A DNA stretch of 43,977 bases from Stenomitos frigidus ULC18. Lineage in GTDB: Bacteria > Cyanobacteriota > Cyanobacteriia > Leptolyngbyales > Leptolyngbyaceae. Each line of letters starts with the position of its first letter. Position 1 is the first letter of the stretch. Under the pieces are notes generated by a model. The model was not told where the DNA came from and ran no database searches. It saw only the letters and a list, made by a program, of their open reading frames with translations. A program made the position numbers and the translations under genes. Shown here piece by piece: positions 9,051 through 17,404 of this stretch. The stretch spans positions 1 to 43,977 of the forward strand of contig NZ_PVWK01000108.1 of the NCBI RefSeq assembly GCF_003003795.1, written 5' to 3'.

Positions 9051-11804
9051 CTCGCGTTCGATGAGGATGATGTTTTCAGTGACCTTCTCAAACGTATCGT
9101 CGTGGCTGATCACAAAGAGTTGTCGGAAGGTTTTGATGTTGGCGATCGCTTCTGCCAGGTGATCCCTTCGAGGTTTGTCCATGTTCGTCGTCGGCTCGTC
9201 AAAGAAGGCAATATCAATGTCTGCCAGTACTTTGAGCAGGGCTAGCCTTACTGCGAGTGCTGCACACATTTGTTCTCCACCCGAAAGATTAAGAAAGCGT
9301 CGGGTATGTGCACCTTCTTGCACCATAATTTCGTAGTCTCGTGTCCATTCCAACCCCACGTTTGGGCGATTGAGCAATTCGCGAAACAGTCGGTCTGCCT
9401 CACGTGAAATACGCTGGACATAGCGCTCGGTAATGCGCGGACCAGCCTTCTTGTATGCATCGCGCGCAAATTTAACGAAGCGCTGCGTTTTTCGCTTTTG
9501 CTCCAGCCAAGCTTGTGCCTGCGATCGCTTGGTCTGCAAGACTTCCAGGCGAGTTAACTGCTGATTCAGTGCTTCTAGATATTTCAGTTTGTCGGGCAGA
9601 CTGGCATTCAGGGCAATCCCACGCTCTTTGGTTTGTTGGTATGCCGTTTGTACAGCCTGAAAGTGTTCAGCATTGAAGGTTTCATGGAGTTGTTTGTGTG
9701 CTTCACTGACCGTTTTTGCGTCTTGCTCCAGCGCTTGCAATTGGACGATCGCCTCTTGCAACTGTTGGTGCCGTTCTCGCCGACTATTCGCCAGTTTTTG
9801 ATTCTCTAAATACTCCTGATGCGCTGCCCGGTGCTGTTCGCGTAACGACTGTTGGGTTTGCAGTGCCTCTCCCAGGTCAGCGAAGGTGGCAAGCTGCTGA
9901 TCAAGTAGGATGATCGCTTGCTGATCCTCTGCAAGGGACGTTTGGACTGTTTCTACGTTGGCTCTTAGGGTCGGTTCTTGCTGCAGTTCTTGCTGACGTA
10001 GGCGACTACGACCACGGGGATCGCCCAGTGCCTCAAGCTCTTGAGCCAGCCGCGTCTGTTGTTTTTGCAGAAACGGTTCGGCGGTCAGTTGGGTCTGTAG
10101 CTCCGTCAAGCTAGCCTGGAGCGCGATCGCCTCTTCGTGCCGTTCGGCGCGATCGCTCAAACGTTGCGCTAAGCCAGAAAACTCAAGCTGCTGCTGACGA
10201 GCCTTTTTTAAATCCGACTGGAGTTGTTGGAGCTGCTTCTCCAGGCGAGCCTCAGAGGTTTGCTCTGCCAGATCCTGAAGAATTGACTGAAGGGCAGTCA
10301 GCAACTGCTGCTGCCAGTCAACGCCACTCCGAAGGGTGGTCAGCGCCAACTCTAGCGGTTCCGTCCAGAGCGGCACGGTTTGCTGCAAGTCTCTCAATGT
10401 TGCTTCGGCTTGGGCCACCTGGTTGAAGTAGCGATCGCCTGTTTCCTCTGATTGCCTCAACATTTGCCGTAAATCAGCTTCAAACTGCGCCGCGGCTGCA
10501 ATCCGGCTCAGCTGCTGCTGATAGCGTTGCTGCTGTTGTTCCAGGATTGGGATTTGTTGCACCAGGGGTTCTAGCGCCTGGACGCAACTGATCTCTTTGT
10601 CTGTTTGAGTGATGCGGATCTGCATCTGAACCAGCCGTTTCTCCTGGTCTTGGACGGTGCGCTGCCAGGTGCTGCAATTTTGGAGCTGCTGATTGAGGGC
10701 TTTTAGAGAGTCCTCTAGCTGCTGTTGCTGCTCGATCAAGGGCTCTAGTTGCTCAAGGTCTGCTTTGGCTTGCTGGAGGCGATCGAGCTGGAGGGTGAGT
10801 GTTGCTAGCTTGGTCTGGCGATCGCGCAGTTGCTCCTGGCTGTGTTGGCGCTTGTGCTGAAGCTCGCGCTCCGATCGTTGCTGCTGTTCCAATTCCTTGA
10901 GGGCTTTCTCTGCTTGCCCAAACGCCTGAAAAGCCTCACGATGTTCCGTGCAGATTGCCACCGCCTGTTCTGCTTCTTGCAAGGCAAGATGTAAGCGTTC
11001 AGTGAAAGCTGTTTGGGTTTGGATGCGGGCTGTTAGCGCTTCTAACTGGCTGTCAAGCTGTTGCATCTGAGTGGCTTGAGCGCTGAGCTGCTCCTGCTCA
11101 CGCTGCCATTGGATCAATGCTGTTTGTGCTTGTTCAAGCTCAGTTTGGACTTGTTTAATCTCCTCACTTTGCGTGTGACGCTTCTGCAGTAGCGATTCCA
11201 GTTCCGTCAAAGCATCGTCGTAGTGAGCAATTTCCTGTTCCAGACTCTCAACCTGACTCTTGGCGTACTTCTCCAGATCGCCGAGCTTCTTCCAGCTTTG
11301 TTGATACTCTTCAACTTTGAGAATCTTGTCGAAAATTGGCTTGCGCTTCTCTTTGGTGAGCAAAAAGTCAACGGTGAAGGTTCCCTGCGGTACGCCGATC
11401 GTGCTGGAAAAGAGCTGACTCAGATCGGTTCCGGGTGACACGCCTAGATGTTCCCGCAGCCAGGGCATGACTTCTTCTTTGATGCGGCTGTAGGGGAGGC
11501 GTTCAGCCAACTGGGGATCGTAGAGCGTGTAGCCTTTGCTAGTACAGCGCTGGACTTCGTAGGTGCGCCCGTCGCGGCTGGAGATGAACGCAACCCGTGC
11601 TTGAGCGCTGGCAGATCCATTGCGAATCAAATCGTCTTTGTTGTAGTCGCCCGTGTAGTCGAACATTGCCCAGGCGATCGCTTCCAGAATGCTGGTTTTG
11701 CCAGCACCGTTTTCGCCACAGATAGCGTTGGTTCCCGGTTGAAAAGTAAAGTGGCGATCGCTGTGCGACTTAAAGTTCTTGAGGCTAACTGAAAGAATTT
11801 CCAT
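9048..11804 (-). CDS. SbcC/Rad50-like SMC-family ATPase
   Basis: This 918-residue protein has the two-headed SMC/Rad50 layout. An N-terminal Walker A GENGAGKTS (30-38) follows FKSHSDRHFTF. A very long Gln/Glu-rich coiled coil spans about 190-760. The C-terminal head carries LSGGEQ (about 840-845), Walker B FFDEP (about 867-871), D-loop NMD and ISHDD. Such proteins tether or process DNA ends, usually with the nuclease SbcD/Mre11. No sbcD lies next to it in this window, and I see no CxxC zinc hook in the coiled coil, which canonical Rad50/SbcC have. It may be a divergent SbcC or a related repair ATPase, so the symbol is left blank. Confidence 0.85.
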   Translation of the reverse strand: MEILSVSLKNFKSHSDRHFTFQPGTNAICGENGAGKTSILEAIAWAMFDYTGDYNKDDLIRNGSASAQARVAFISSRDGRTYEVQRCTSKGYTLYDPQLAERLPYSRIKEEVMPWLREHLGVSPGTDLSQLFSSTIGVPQGTFTVDFLLTKEKRKPIFDKILKVEEYQQSWKKLGDLEKYAKSQVESLEQEIAHYDDALTELESLLQKRHTQSEEIKQVQTELEQAQTALIQWQREQEQLSAQATQMQQLDSQLEALTARIQTQTAFTERLHLALQEAEQAVAICTEHREAFQAFGQAEKALKELEQQQRSERELQHKRQHSQEQLRDRQTKLATLTLQLDRLQQAKADLEQLEPLIEQQQQLEDSLKALNQQLQNCSTWQRTVQDQEKRLVQMQIRITQTDKEISCVQALEPLVQQIPILEQQQQRYQQQLSRIAAAAQFEADLRQMLRQSEETGDRYFNQVAQAEATLRDLQQTVPLWTEPLELALTTLRSGVDWQQQLLTALQSILQDLAEQTSEARLEKQLQQLQSDLKKARQQQLEFSGLAQRLSDRAERHEEAIALQASLTELQTQLTAEPFLQKQQTRLAQELEALGDPRGRSRLRQQELQQEPTLRANVETVQTSLAEDQQAIILLDQQLATFADLGEALQTQQSLREQHRAAHQEYLENQKLANSRRERHQQLQEAIVQLQALEQDAKTVSEAHKQLHETFNAEHFQAVQTAYQQTKERGIALNASLPDKLKYLEALNQQLTRLEVLQTKRSQAQAWLEQKRKTQRFVKFARDAYKKAGPRITERYVQRISREADRLFRELLNRPNVGLEWTRDYEIMVQEGAHTRRFLNLSGGEQMCAALAVRLALLKVLADIDIAFFDEPTTNMDKPRRDHLAEAIANIKTFRQLFVISHDDTFEKVTENIILIERE

Positions 11805-12651
11805 AGTGAGGTGATGCAGTTAGCGTCTGGGCTGGAATGATCGTTGGCAAAGTCGCTCTCCAGAAGAATTGCTCTCGAACAATTGTACTAACTATGCCAC
11901 AAAAGGAAAAGTAACTGATGCTTCCTGCCTGACCCCCCTGGATAAAGCACAGGATTTTCAGTCTCTATGCAGAGTGAAGCATAAAATGGGTCACGCAGTC
12001 AGGTCATGCAGATGGCTGTGTTGCATAGGAGCCTGCTACACTACTATTGACATTACTATCAATAGTAGCTGCGTGCTTGGTGTACTGAGATCTCCCCTGC
12101 AACGGCAAGAGCAATCACAGTCAAGATGCTTGTAAGCGGAGCGAGATGACTGCTGGACAATGTTTTACCATGTTGTCTTTAGCCCTATTGCTAAGTAAGT
12201 CCTCACGCTTTTAAGGACTACGAAGAACTAAATAACCTGATGCTCACTCTACTGTATGGTCTTGGCAATGCCAAGCCCTTTGCCAAAACCTGCATGTGAT
12301 TAGATTCTCGCTTTTAATTGAGACAGGCAAGCATATGGGTAATTTATTTTCTAGGAATCTCTTTAACGACGCAAAGGTAATTGAGGTATTCATTCGGGTA
12401 AGCCTATGCGGATTGCAAGCTATTTGATCGCCTAAATCGACGCGCTTATTATTGCTAATTAATCTCAATAGCTATGGTAAGATGTGTCCAGTTGCGATCG
12501 ATCTTCGATACAACGACGTCGCTTCAGTCCTTTCACCCGACTGCGCAAAGATTGTCAGGAATGACGTTTGTCTTGCTGCGTCTTTCCCTCCTTTGAAGGG
12601 GCGATCCACTGCTAACCTCTTGCTTTCACACACACACTGATTGGAGTCTTC
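11805..12651. other. Long spacer without a recognised gene
   Basis: This is the divergent promoter region between the SbcC-like and alpha/beta-hydrolase-like genes. Frames of 60-90 residues exist on both strands, but none resembles a protein or has a good start. A near-perfect hairpin lies at 12041-12068. No IS end was recognised. Confidence 0.4.
12041..12068. repeat. AT-rich inverted repeat
   Basis: CTACTATTGA (12041-12050) pairs perfectly with TCAATAGTAG (12059-12068) around an 8-base loop. No T-run follows on either strand, so an operator or RNA hairpin is as likely as a terminator. Confidence 0.6.
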
Positions 12652-13404
12652 ATGTCCCTCTCGTTTGATGTTTTGTGGTTGAACACCAGCCCCAGTTTGA
12701 AGCATTTTGATCAACCGTTGCTGCAATCGCTTTCTCAGCATCACACTGTGGCGCAGTGGACTTACAAGCAGTCTCTGGATGAAGCCAGTTCGATCGATCA
12801 AGCGGTGTTGCTGTTGCATGACTATCTGCAATGCCAGCAGCGTCCCATTCATCTAGCCGGTCACGGTATTAGTGGCGTTGTGGGGTTGACCTACGCAAGA
12901 CGGTTTCCTGAACAGGTACGATCGCTAACACTGCTGGCAGTTGGAGCACAGCCCGCTATTACCTGGCAAGCTCACTACTATGTGCAACGTCAACTTATCG
13001 CCTGCAGTCGGCAGCAACTCCTGGCCTGTACTACGCGTAGCCTCTTTGGGCCGCAGTTTCCCCATCCTGCCAAGGCTCTAGTCGCTTTGCTCAACCATGA
13101 TCTGGAAGAGGCTCCTTCACCACATTCCTTGTTTAAATTGGCGACCTTGCCCAAAGGTGGCGTGACGATGCCGTTAATGGTTTGTGGGAGTAAGACTGAT
13201 CCAGTGGTTCATCCACCCGTCCTACAAGAGTGGCTGTCCTATTTCAAGTCGGATGATACGCTGTGGCAATGCCCTGATGGCCGCCACTTTTTTCATTATT
13301 TCCAGCCTCAGTTGGTCGCGGAGCAAATGAGGCGGTTTTGGCGCTGCCTGGAGGCGCAACAGGTTCTCACAGATTACTTTCCTCTTAAAGTCAACCATCA
13401 GTAA
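12652..13404 (+). CDS. Alpha/beta-hydrolase-fold protein with altered nucleophile elbow
   Basis: The 250-residue protein shows the alpha/beta hydrolase scaffold: HLAGHGISG at the nucleophile elbow (67-75), YARRFPEQVRSLTLLAVG (a classic stretch after it), a lid with SLFGPQFPHPAKAL, an acid-like site MVCGSKTDPVV, and a final His in DGRHFFHYFQP. At the elbow the usual GHS reads GHG (Gly72), so the catalytic Ser seems lost. Ser74 lies two residues later and might not occupy the same position. My recollection is that cyanobacterial relatives also have GHG here, which would make it a family trait. It could be a non-catalytic binding protein. The LysR regulator follows on the same strand after 345 bp. 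Confidence 0.75.
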   Translation: MSLSFDVLWLNTSPSLKHFDQPLLQSLSQHHTVAQWTYKQSLDEASSIDQAVLLLHDYLQCQQRPIHLAGHGISGVVGLTYARRFPEQVRSLTLLAVGAQPAITWQAHYYVQRQLIACSRQQLLACTTRSLFGPQFPHPAKALVALLNHDLEEAPSPHSLFKLATLPKGGVTMPLMVCGSKTDPVVHPPVLQEWLSYFKSDDTLWQCPDGRHFFHYFQPQLVAEQMRRFWRCLEAQQVLTDYFPLKVNHQ

Positions 13405-13749
13405 CGCAGCCTTGATCAATCTATTGACGTAACCGCTTCCAAAAGCGATCGCTACTGTCGGGCAAGAAAAGCCTGAAAACGGTAAGGCGTCAATTGAGAT
13501 GATTGAAATGAGAGAGAAAGGCGTTGCACATGAGCAAGGGATAGTCGCGTTCAGGCTGTTCCACTTGTGAGCCAAACAAGACGACACTTACCTGAGTGAA
13601 GCCAGCTATGATGCACATATACAACGCCATTGGAAGGGAGTCTTGGACTCATACCAATGATGATACTGTTGAAATCCATAGGTTGAAATCACTCTTTCCT
13701 CGTAGCAGGGTAGAATTTTCTCTATGGATCATCAGACGAGGAAACCCGC
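13405..13749. other. Intergenic region upstream of the LysR regulator
   Basis: No coding sequence is recognised. The stretch ends with GAGGAAACCCGC just before the TTG start of the regulator. LysR proteins of this kind commonly autoregulate, so an operator is expected here, but I could not identify a specific site. Confidence 0.4.
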
Positions 13750-14757
13750 TTGAAAAATGCAACACTCCATCAGTTGAAAGTGTTTGAGGCCGTTGCCCGC
13801 CACAGCAGCTTCACCCGCGCTGCCGAAGAACTCTTTCTGACACAACCCACGGTTTCGATGCAGGTAAAGCAACTGTCAAAATCGGTTGGTTTGCCGTTGT
13901 TCGAACAGGTCGGTAAGCGGCTCTACCTGACGGGTGCTGGCAAAGAGCTTTATACGACCTGCCGAGACATTTTTACACGCCTGTCTCAATTTGAGATCGC
14001 GATCGCTGACCTTAAGGGGCTCAAGCAAGGTGCACTTCGCCTGGCTGTTGTAACGACCGCAAAATATGTTGTCCCCCGTTTGCTAGGGCCTTTTTGTCAA
14101 CGCTATCCCGGTATTGACGTTTCGCTGACGGTCAATAACCACGAGTGGGTTTTAGGCAGTTTGGCAGACAATCGGGATGACCTCTATATCCTGAGCCAGT
14201 TGCCTGAAGACATGGATGTGCAGGTGCATCCGTTTCTGGAAAACCCTCTGGTTGTGCTGGCGCAGCGCAATCACCCCTTGGCGCATGAACGGGATATTCC
14301 GCTGAAGCGATTGGCAGAAGAGCCATTCATAATGCGTGAGCCTGGTTCGGGTACGCGTAAAGCGGTACAAAAACTGTTTGATGACCACATGCTGCAACTT
14401 AAGGTCAAGCTGGATCTAGGTAGCAATGAGGCCATTAAGCAGGCGATCGCGGGTGGTCTTGGCATCTCTGTCCTATCGCTACACACGTTAGCGCTCGAAG
14501 GGCACAATAGTCAGTTAACGATTCTGGATGTCGAAGGCTTTCCTATACAACGCAATTGGTACGTCATTTATCCCTCAGGTAAGCAGTTATCAGTGATTGC
14601 GCGCACCTTCTTTGACTATCTGCTTAATGAGGGCAAAAGCGTTGCTGAAGAAACCGCATTTCAGGGGGTCTTTAGTAAGGGTCTTAAGCCAGAAGGGCAC
14701 GATCACCACGACCAAAAGGATAAGGTGATTTTCGAGAAAAAAGGTACCGCTTGGTAG
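13750..14757 (+). CDS. LysR-family regulator of the CmpR/NdhR/CbbR group
   Basis: This 335-residue regulator has a LysR winged helix at the N-terminus (TLHQLKVFEAVARHSSFTRAAEELF, then TQPTVSMQVKQL) and a periplasmic-binding-protein-like effector domain (LRLAVVTTAKYVVPRLLGPF, PGIDVSLTVNNHEW, REPGSGTRKAVQ, GGLGISVLS). The wording VTTAKY and CQRYPGIDVSLTV is typical of cyanobacterial regulators controlling inorganic-carbon uptake or Rubisco/NDH-1 genes, which sense 2-phosphoglycolate, alpha-ketoglutarate or similar metabolites. No carbon-uptake genes adjoin it here, so the exact orthologue is uncertain. Translation starts at TTG (13750) after GAGG. A His/Asp-rich tail (EGHDHHDQKDK) is unusual and might bind metal or be a neutral extension. 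Confidence 0.85.
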   Translation: MKNATLHQLKVFEAVARHSSFTRAAEELFLTQPTVSMQVKQLSKSVGLPLFEQVGKRLYLTGAGKELYTTCRDIFTRLSQFEIAIADLKGLKQGALRLAVVTTAKYVVPRLLGPFCQRYPGIDVSLTVNNHEWVLGSLADNRDDLYILSQLPEDMDVQVHPFLENPLVVLAQRNHPLAHERDIPLKRLAEEPFIMREPGSGTRKAVQKLFDDHMLQLKVKLDLGSNEAIKQAIAGGLGISVLSLHTLALEGHNSQLTILDVEGFPIQRNWYVIYPSGKQLSVIARTFFDYLLNEGKSVAEETAFQGVFSKGLKPEGHDHHDQKDKVIFEKKGTAW

Positions 14758-15047
14758 GGAGCAGCTTTTGACAGCGTCTTTGCTTGCAGCCGATCGCTCT
14801 GGTGTAAACCTGTTCCTACAGGTATTTCGTTTGATAGCAATCTCCTAAGGGCGAACGGCCAAAAGAGTTATTTCTAGCCTTCCAGCAATGTTCGGTTGAA
14901 TCAGCTACATCAACTGAGTGCGAGCGTCTCGCTCACGCCTACGAGCAAGATGTAAGTGCAAAGCACTCGCTCCGCGTTTCTTGTATGCCGCAAGGCTTTA
15001 CGCACTGTGGATGACCCATTTGCCAACGGCGTTGAATCTTCTTTGTC

Positions 15048-16244
15048 CTATTTGTTGGGTAGCTTGTATTGTTGAACAATCCGCTTGGCGTACTCTGGTA
15101 CGTGTTCGTCTAGCTTTTCGGGATAGTTGCGCTTGACGTAAAGGTAGTTACGGGTGAAGTGGGAGTCGATCGAGAAGCGTGCATATTCCAACCCTTTGGG
15201 GCCAACTTTTTCGATGACAATGCCCATCAGCTTGGCGGCCCACATGGGTAACGTGACGCCTTTGTCATACGCAGGAATGCTGTTTTGTACCGCGTCATGA
15301 CGATCGCCCTGGGACATCACGGGTTGGGTTTCGATCTGATCCTGCACAAGATCGAGCATTTCTTGACCGCGATCGTTGCGCACGACAATCCACTGCCAGC
15401 CAAACGGTGCGCCCATGTAGCCCACGACTAGATCAGCCAGAGAGTTGACGTAATCAAAGCAGCTCATACACGAGGGTGCAAACACATCTTTGAGCTGATT
15501 GGTCTTCAGCCCAAAAAACGGTACCGTCTCGGTTGAGCCGTCTTCGTGCTTAAAGTGGACGCGGAAGTCCTGCATGAATTCGTAGTGCACAACGGTAGAG
15601 GGCGATCGGCTGGTAGTGTCCAAAAATTTCTGCAGTCCGGCACGAGTCACATTATCGACGCAGGGGGTTCCCAGCACATAGAGCTTTTCTAAGCCCAACT
15701 GCTTCTCTACGGCTCTCAACGCTTGAATCTGACAGCCAACACCAATGACCAGCAGCCGCTTCATGCCAGACTGCTCGATCTGCTCCAGCACGGACAGATT
15801 AGGCGATAGGGTGGGCTTATTGACCTTTGCCGCCAAAATTTCTTCGGGTGTGCGGGCAAGCACAGGCTGAGGCTGAAAGCGATCGTCCTCAGAGTTCTGC
15901 ACGCAAACTACGCCCTCTACGATGCCGCGTGTCAACATTTCGATCGCGATCGTACTGACAATGCCTGTCCACTGGGCACCGGGCACTGGCTCTGTTTTAC
16001 GTGCTGCCACCATGTCCTGGCTGACCCCAAAGTACCATTCATCAGGATTTGCCAAATCACGGCTGCGATCGTGGGTTTGCACCTCCAATTCGGCAATCTG
16101 CTGGTTGAGGAAGGCACAGGCATCTTTGACGTAGTGAATGTAGTAAGTGTCACAGAGCCCACATTCGCTACACAGCTCTTTGGCAGGACGACGGCTGGTG
16201 GGCTTAAGAGCTTTCGCCTTTTTATGGGAGGGCGCTGCTGTCAT
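15048..16244 (-). CDS. bciB: 3,8-divinyl (proto)chlorophyllide 8-vinyl reductase, BciB type
   Basis: This 398-residue protein of the F420-hydrogenase beta-subunit (FrhB) family matches cyanobacterial BciB (Synechocystis slr1923). BciB reduces the 8-vinyl group of divinyl chlorophyll precursors using reduced ferredoxin. The N-terminus holds the iron-sulfur motif CSECGLC (Cys25, 28, 31) plus Cys43. Further cysteines lie in GVGCQIQ, GTPCVDN and APSCMSC, enough for two [4Fe-4S] clusters; FAD binding is a family trait. The ATG at 16244 (MTAAPSHKKAK) gives the usual N-terminus; an upstream in-frame start at 16301 adds an atypical leader. It is monocistronic. Its presence says the organism makes monovinyl chlorophyll a. 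Confidence 0.92.
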   Translation of the reverse strand: MTAAPSHKKAKALKPTSRRPAKELCSECGLCDTYYIHYVKDACAFLNQQIAELEVQTHDRSRDLANPDEWYFGVSQDMVAARKTEPVPGAQWTGIVSTIAIEMLTRGIVEGVVCVQNSEDDRFQPQPVLARTPEEILAAKVNKPTLSPNLSVLEQIEQSGMKRLLVIGVGCQIQALRAVEKQLGLEKLYVLGTPCVDNVTRAGLQKFLDTTSRSPSTVVHYEFMQDFRVHFKHEDGSTETVPFFGLKTNQLKDVFAPSCMSCFDYVNSLADLVVGYMGAPFGWQWIVVRNDRGQEMLDLVQDQIETQPVMSQGDRHDAVQNSIPAYDKGVTLPMWAAKLMGIVIEKVGPKGLEYARFSIDSHFTRNYLYVKRNYPEKLDEHVPEYAKRIVQQYKLPNK

Positions 16245-16651
16245 AGGGTGAGACGTGGTGAAAAGGTCACTGTTGATCACAATAACGTAAGGCTGTCCCA
16301 AGTGGCACAGTGCATTACATTCGGAGTCGGATTAGCCTGGACAACCGCTCCAGTCATCACAGGCCTTAGTCTGCTTTAGCCTGCGGATTCGCTTTACAAA
16401 CTGTCTCCAGAGAGAGGTCATTTTCAGTCGGGGCAGGGCAAACTCTAAAGTACAGGCTTCGCTCAGGCTTCCTGCACACTCACTCCTTCTGTTCTGCCTT
16501 CAGCGGTTGGTAGGAGAGAGTCACGCTAGTTTTTAATGCCGTTGTCGGTTGCCCTGGCAAACGCGTCCCCCTAATGTGCAAAAGCAACTCTGAAGTTGAG
16601 CGCAACGTCAGGCGATCGCCCTTTCCCTTATTGAAACTACTGAAACCACCA
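16245..16651. other. Divergent promoter region
   Basis: This stretch separates divergent bciB and the lipoprotein-like gene. An in-frame upstream extension of the latter begins at 16574, but its first 26 residues are basic and precede the hydrophobic signal, so the ATG at 16652 is preferred. Nothing else was recognised. Confidence 0.4.
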
Positions 16652-17320
16652 ATGAAACGGCTGCTGCTCTGCGTCACTGGGCTTTTGGCGTTAACCACTT
16701 CAAGCTGTGCTCTGACTTCTCTGCTGACCGTAACGCCCAAAAACTTGATTGATCAGACTGTCAACTGCCCCACCGATGGTAAGGCAAAAGCAGAACGGTT
16801 TAAGGTTTTAAGCACCCAAGCGTGGTCTCAAGGTGTGATTGTACTTTACAGTGCTTTCTGCCCGGCAGCTAACGCAAAGACACCGACGCTCCAGATTTTT
16901 GGACACAAGGTTGTGCAACGCAACGGTATGGCATGGCAGGTGAGCGGCAGCGGCAGCTATGGAACTGAGAAGGGAGCGGCTCCCCCACCGGAGCAACTGG
17001 TGGAGTATGGTATTGGTCGCTCTCCCAGCCAGGCAGACGGGAATGCACCGTCTTCGCAACCCTACACGATTTTGTATGGTCGGGTGCTTAAGCCAAAAGT
17101 TGTCGCGGTTGAGGCCACCTTTGATAATGGCAAGATTTTGCGTGATGAGAGCAGCAATGGTGTTTTTGCACTGCTTTCTGCGGGAGCGACTGGTCTCTGC
17201 GAACTGCGAGTCTTGGGAGCCGATAATCAGATTCTGCGGCAAGAGGATCTGGCTGTACCAAAAAGCATCACTCGCAATGGACAGGCAAATCGATGCTTAC
17301 CGATGTTGCATCAGCTATAA
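16652..17320 (+). CDS. Exported, probably lipid-anchored protein
   Basis: The product is 222 residues from ATG 16652. MKRLLLCVTGLLALTTSSC is a short signal sequence ending in a cysteine; the residues before it (TTSS) fit a lipobox only loosely, so lipidation is likely but not certain. The mature domain has four cysteines (TVNCPTDG, SAFCPAANA, GLCELRV and a C-terminal NRCLP) that could form two disulfides. It also has a run of aromatic and small residues around VEYGIGRSPSQADG. I do not recognise the family. It reads toward ftsH, with the ftsH terminator hairpin in between. Confidence 0.65.
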   Translation: MKRLLLCVTGLLALTTSSCALTSLLTVTPKNLIDQTVNCPTDGKAKAERFKVLSTQAWSQGVIVLYSAFCPAANAKTPTLQIFGHKVVQRNGMAWQVSGSGSYGTEKGAAPPPEQLVEYGIGRSPSQADGNAPSSQPYTILYGRVLKPKVVAVEATFDNGKILRDESSNGVFALLSAGATGLCELRVLGADNQILRQEDLAVPKSITRNGQANRCLPMLHQL

Positions 17321-17348
17321 ACACATAGAGCAAGTATAAAAACATAAA

Positions 17349-17378
17349 AACGAGGACAATCTTACGATCGTCCTCGTT
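17349..17378 (-). terminator. Rho-independent terminator of ftsH
   Basis: On the minus strand the 9-bp stem AACGAGGAC/GTCCTCGTT (17370-17378 with 17349-17357) has a 12-base loop and is followed by TTTTTATG, the U-run of a classical terminator. It lies 27 bases after the ftsH stop. On the plus strand no T-run follows, so it should mainly serve ftsH. Confidence 0.85.
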
Positions 17379-17404
17379 CAACTACTTACTGAGAGTTTCG
17401 AGAT

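Noticed and set aside
11869-12135. 88-codon frame in the spacer after the SbcC-like gene
   Set aside because: No ribosome site, Cys/Ser-rich composition and no recognisable domain.
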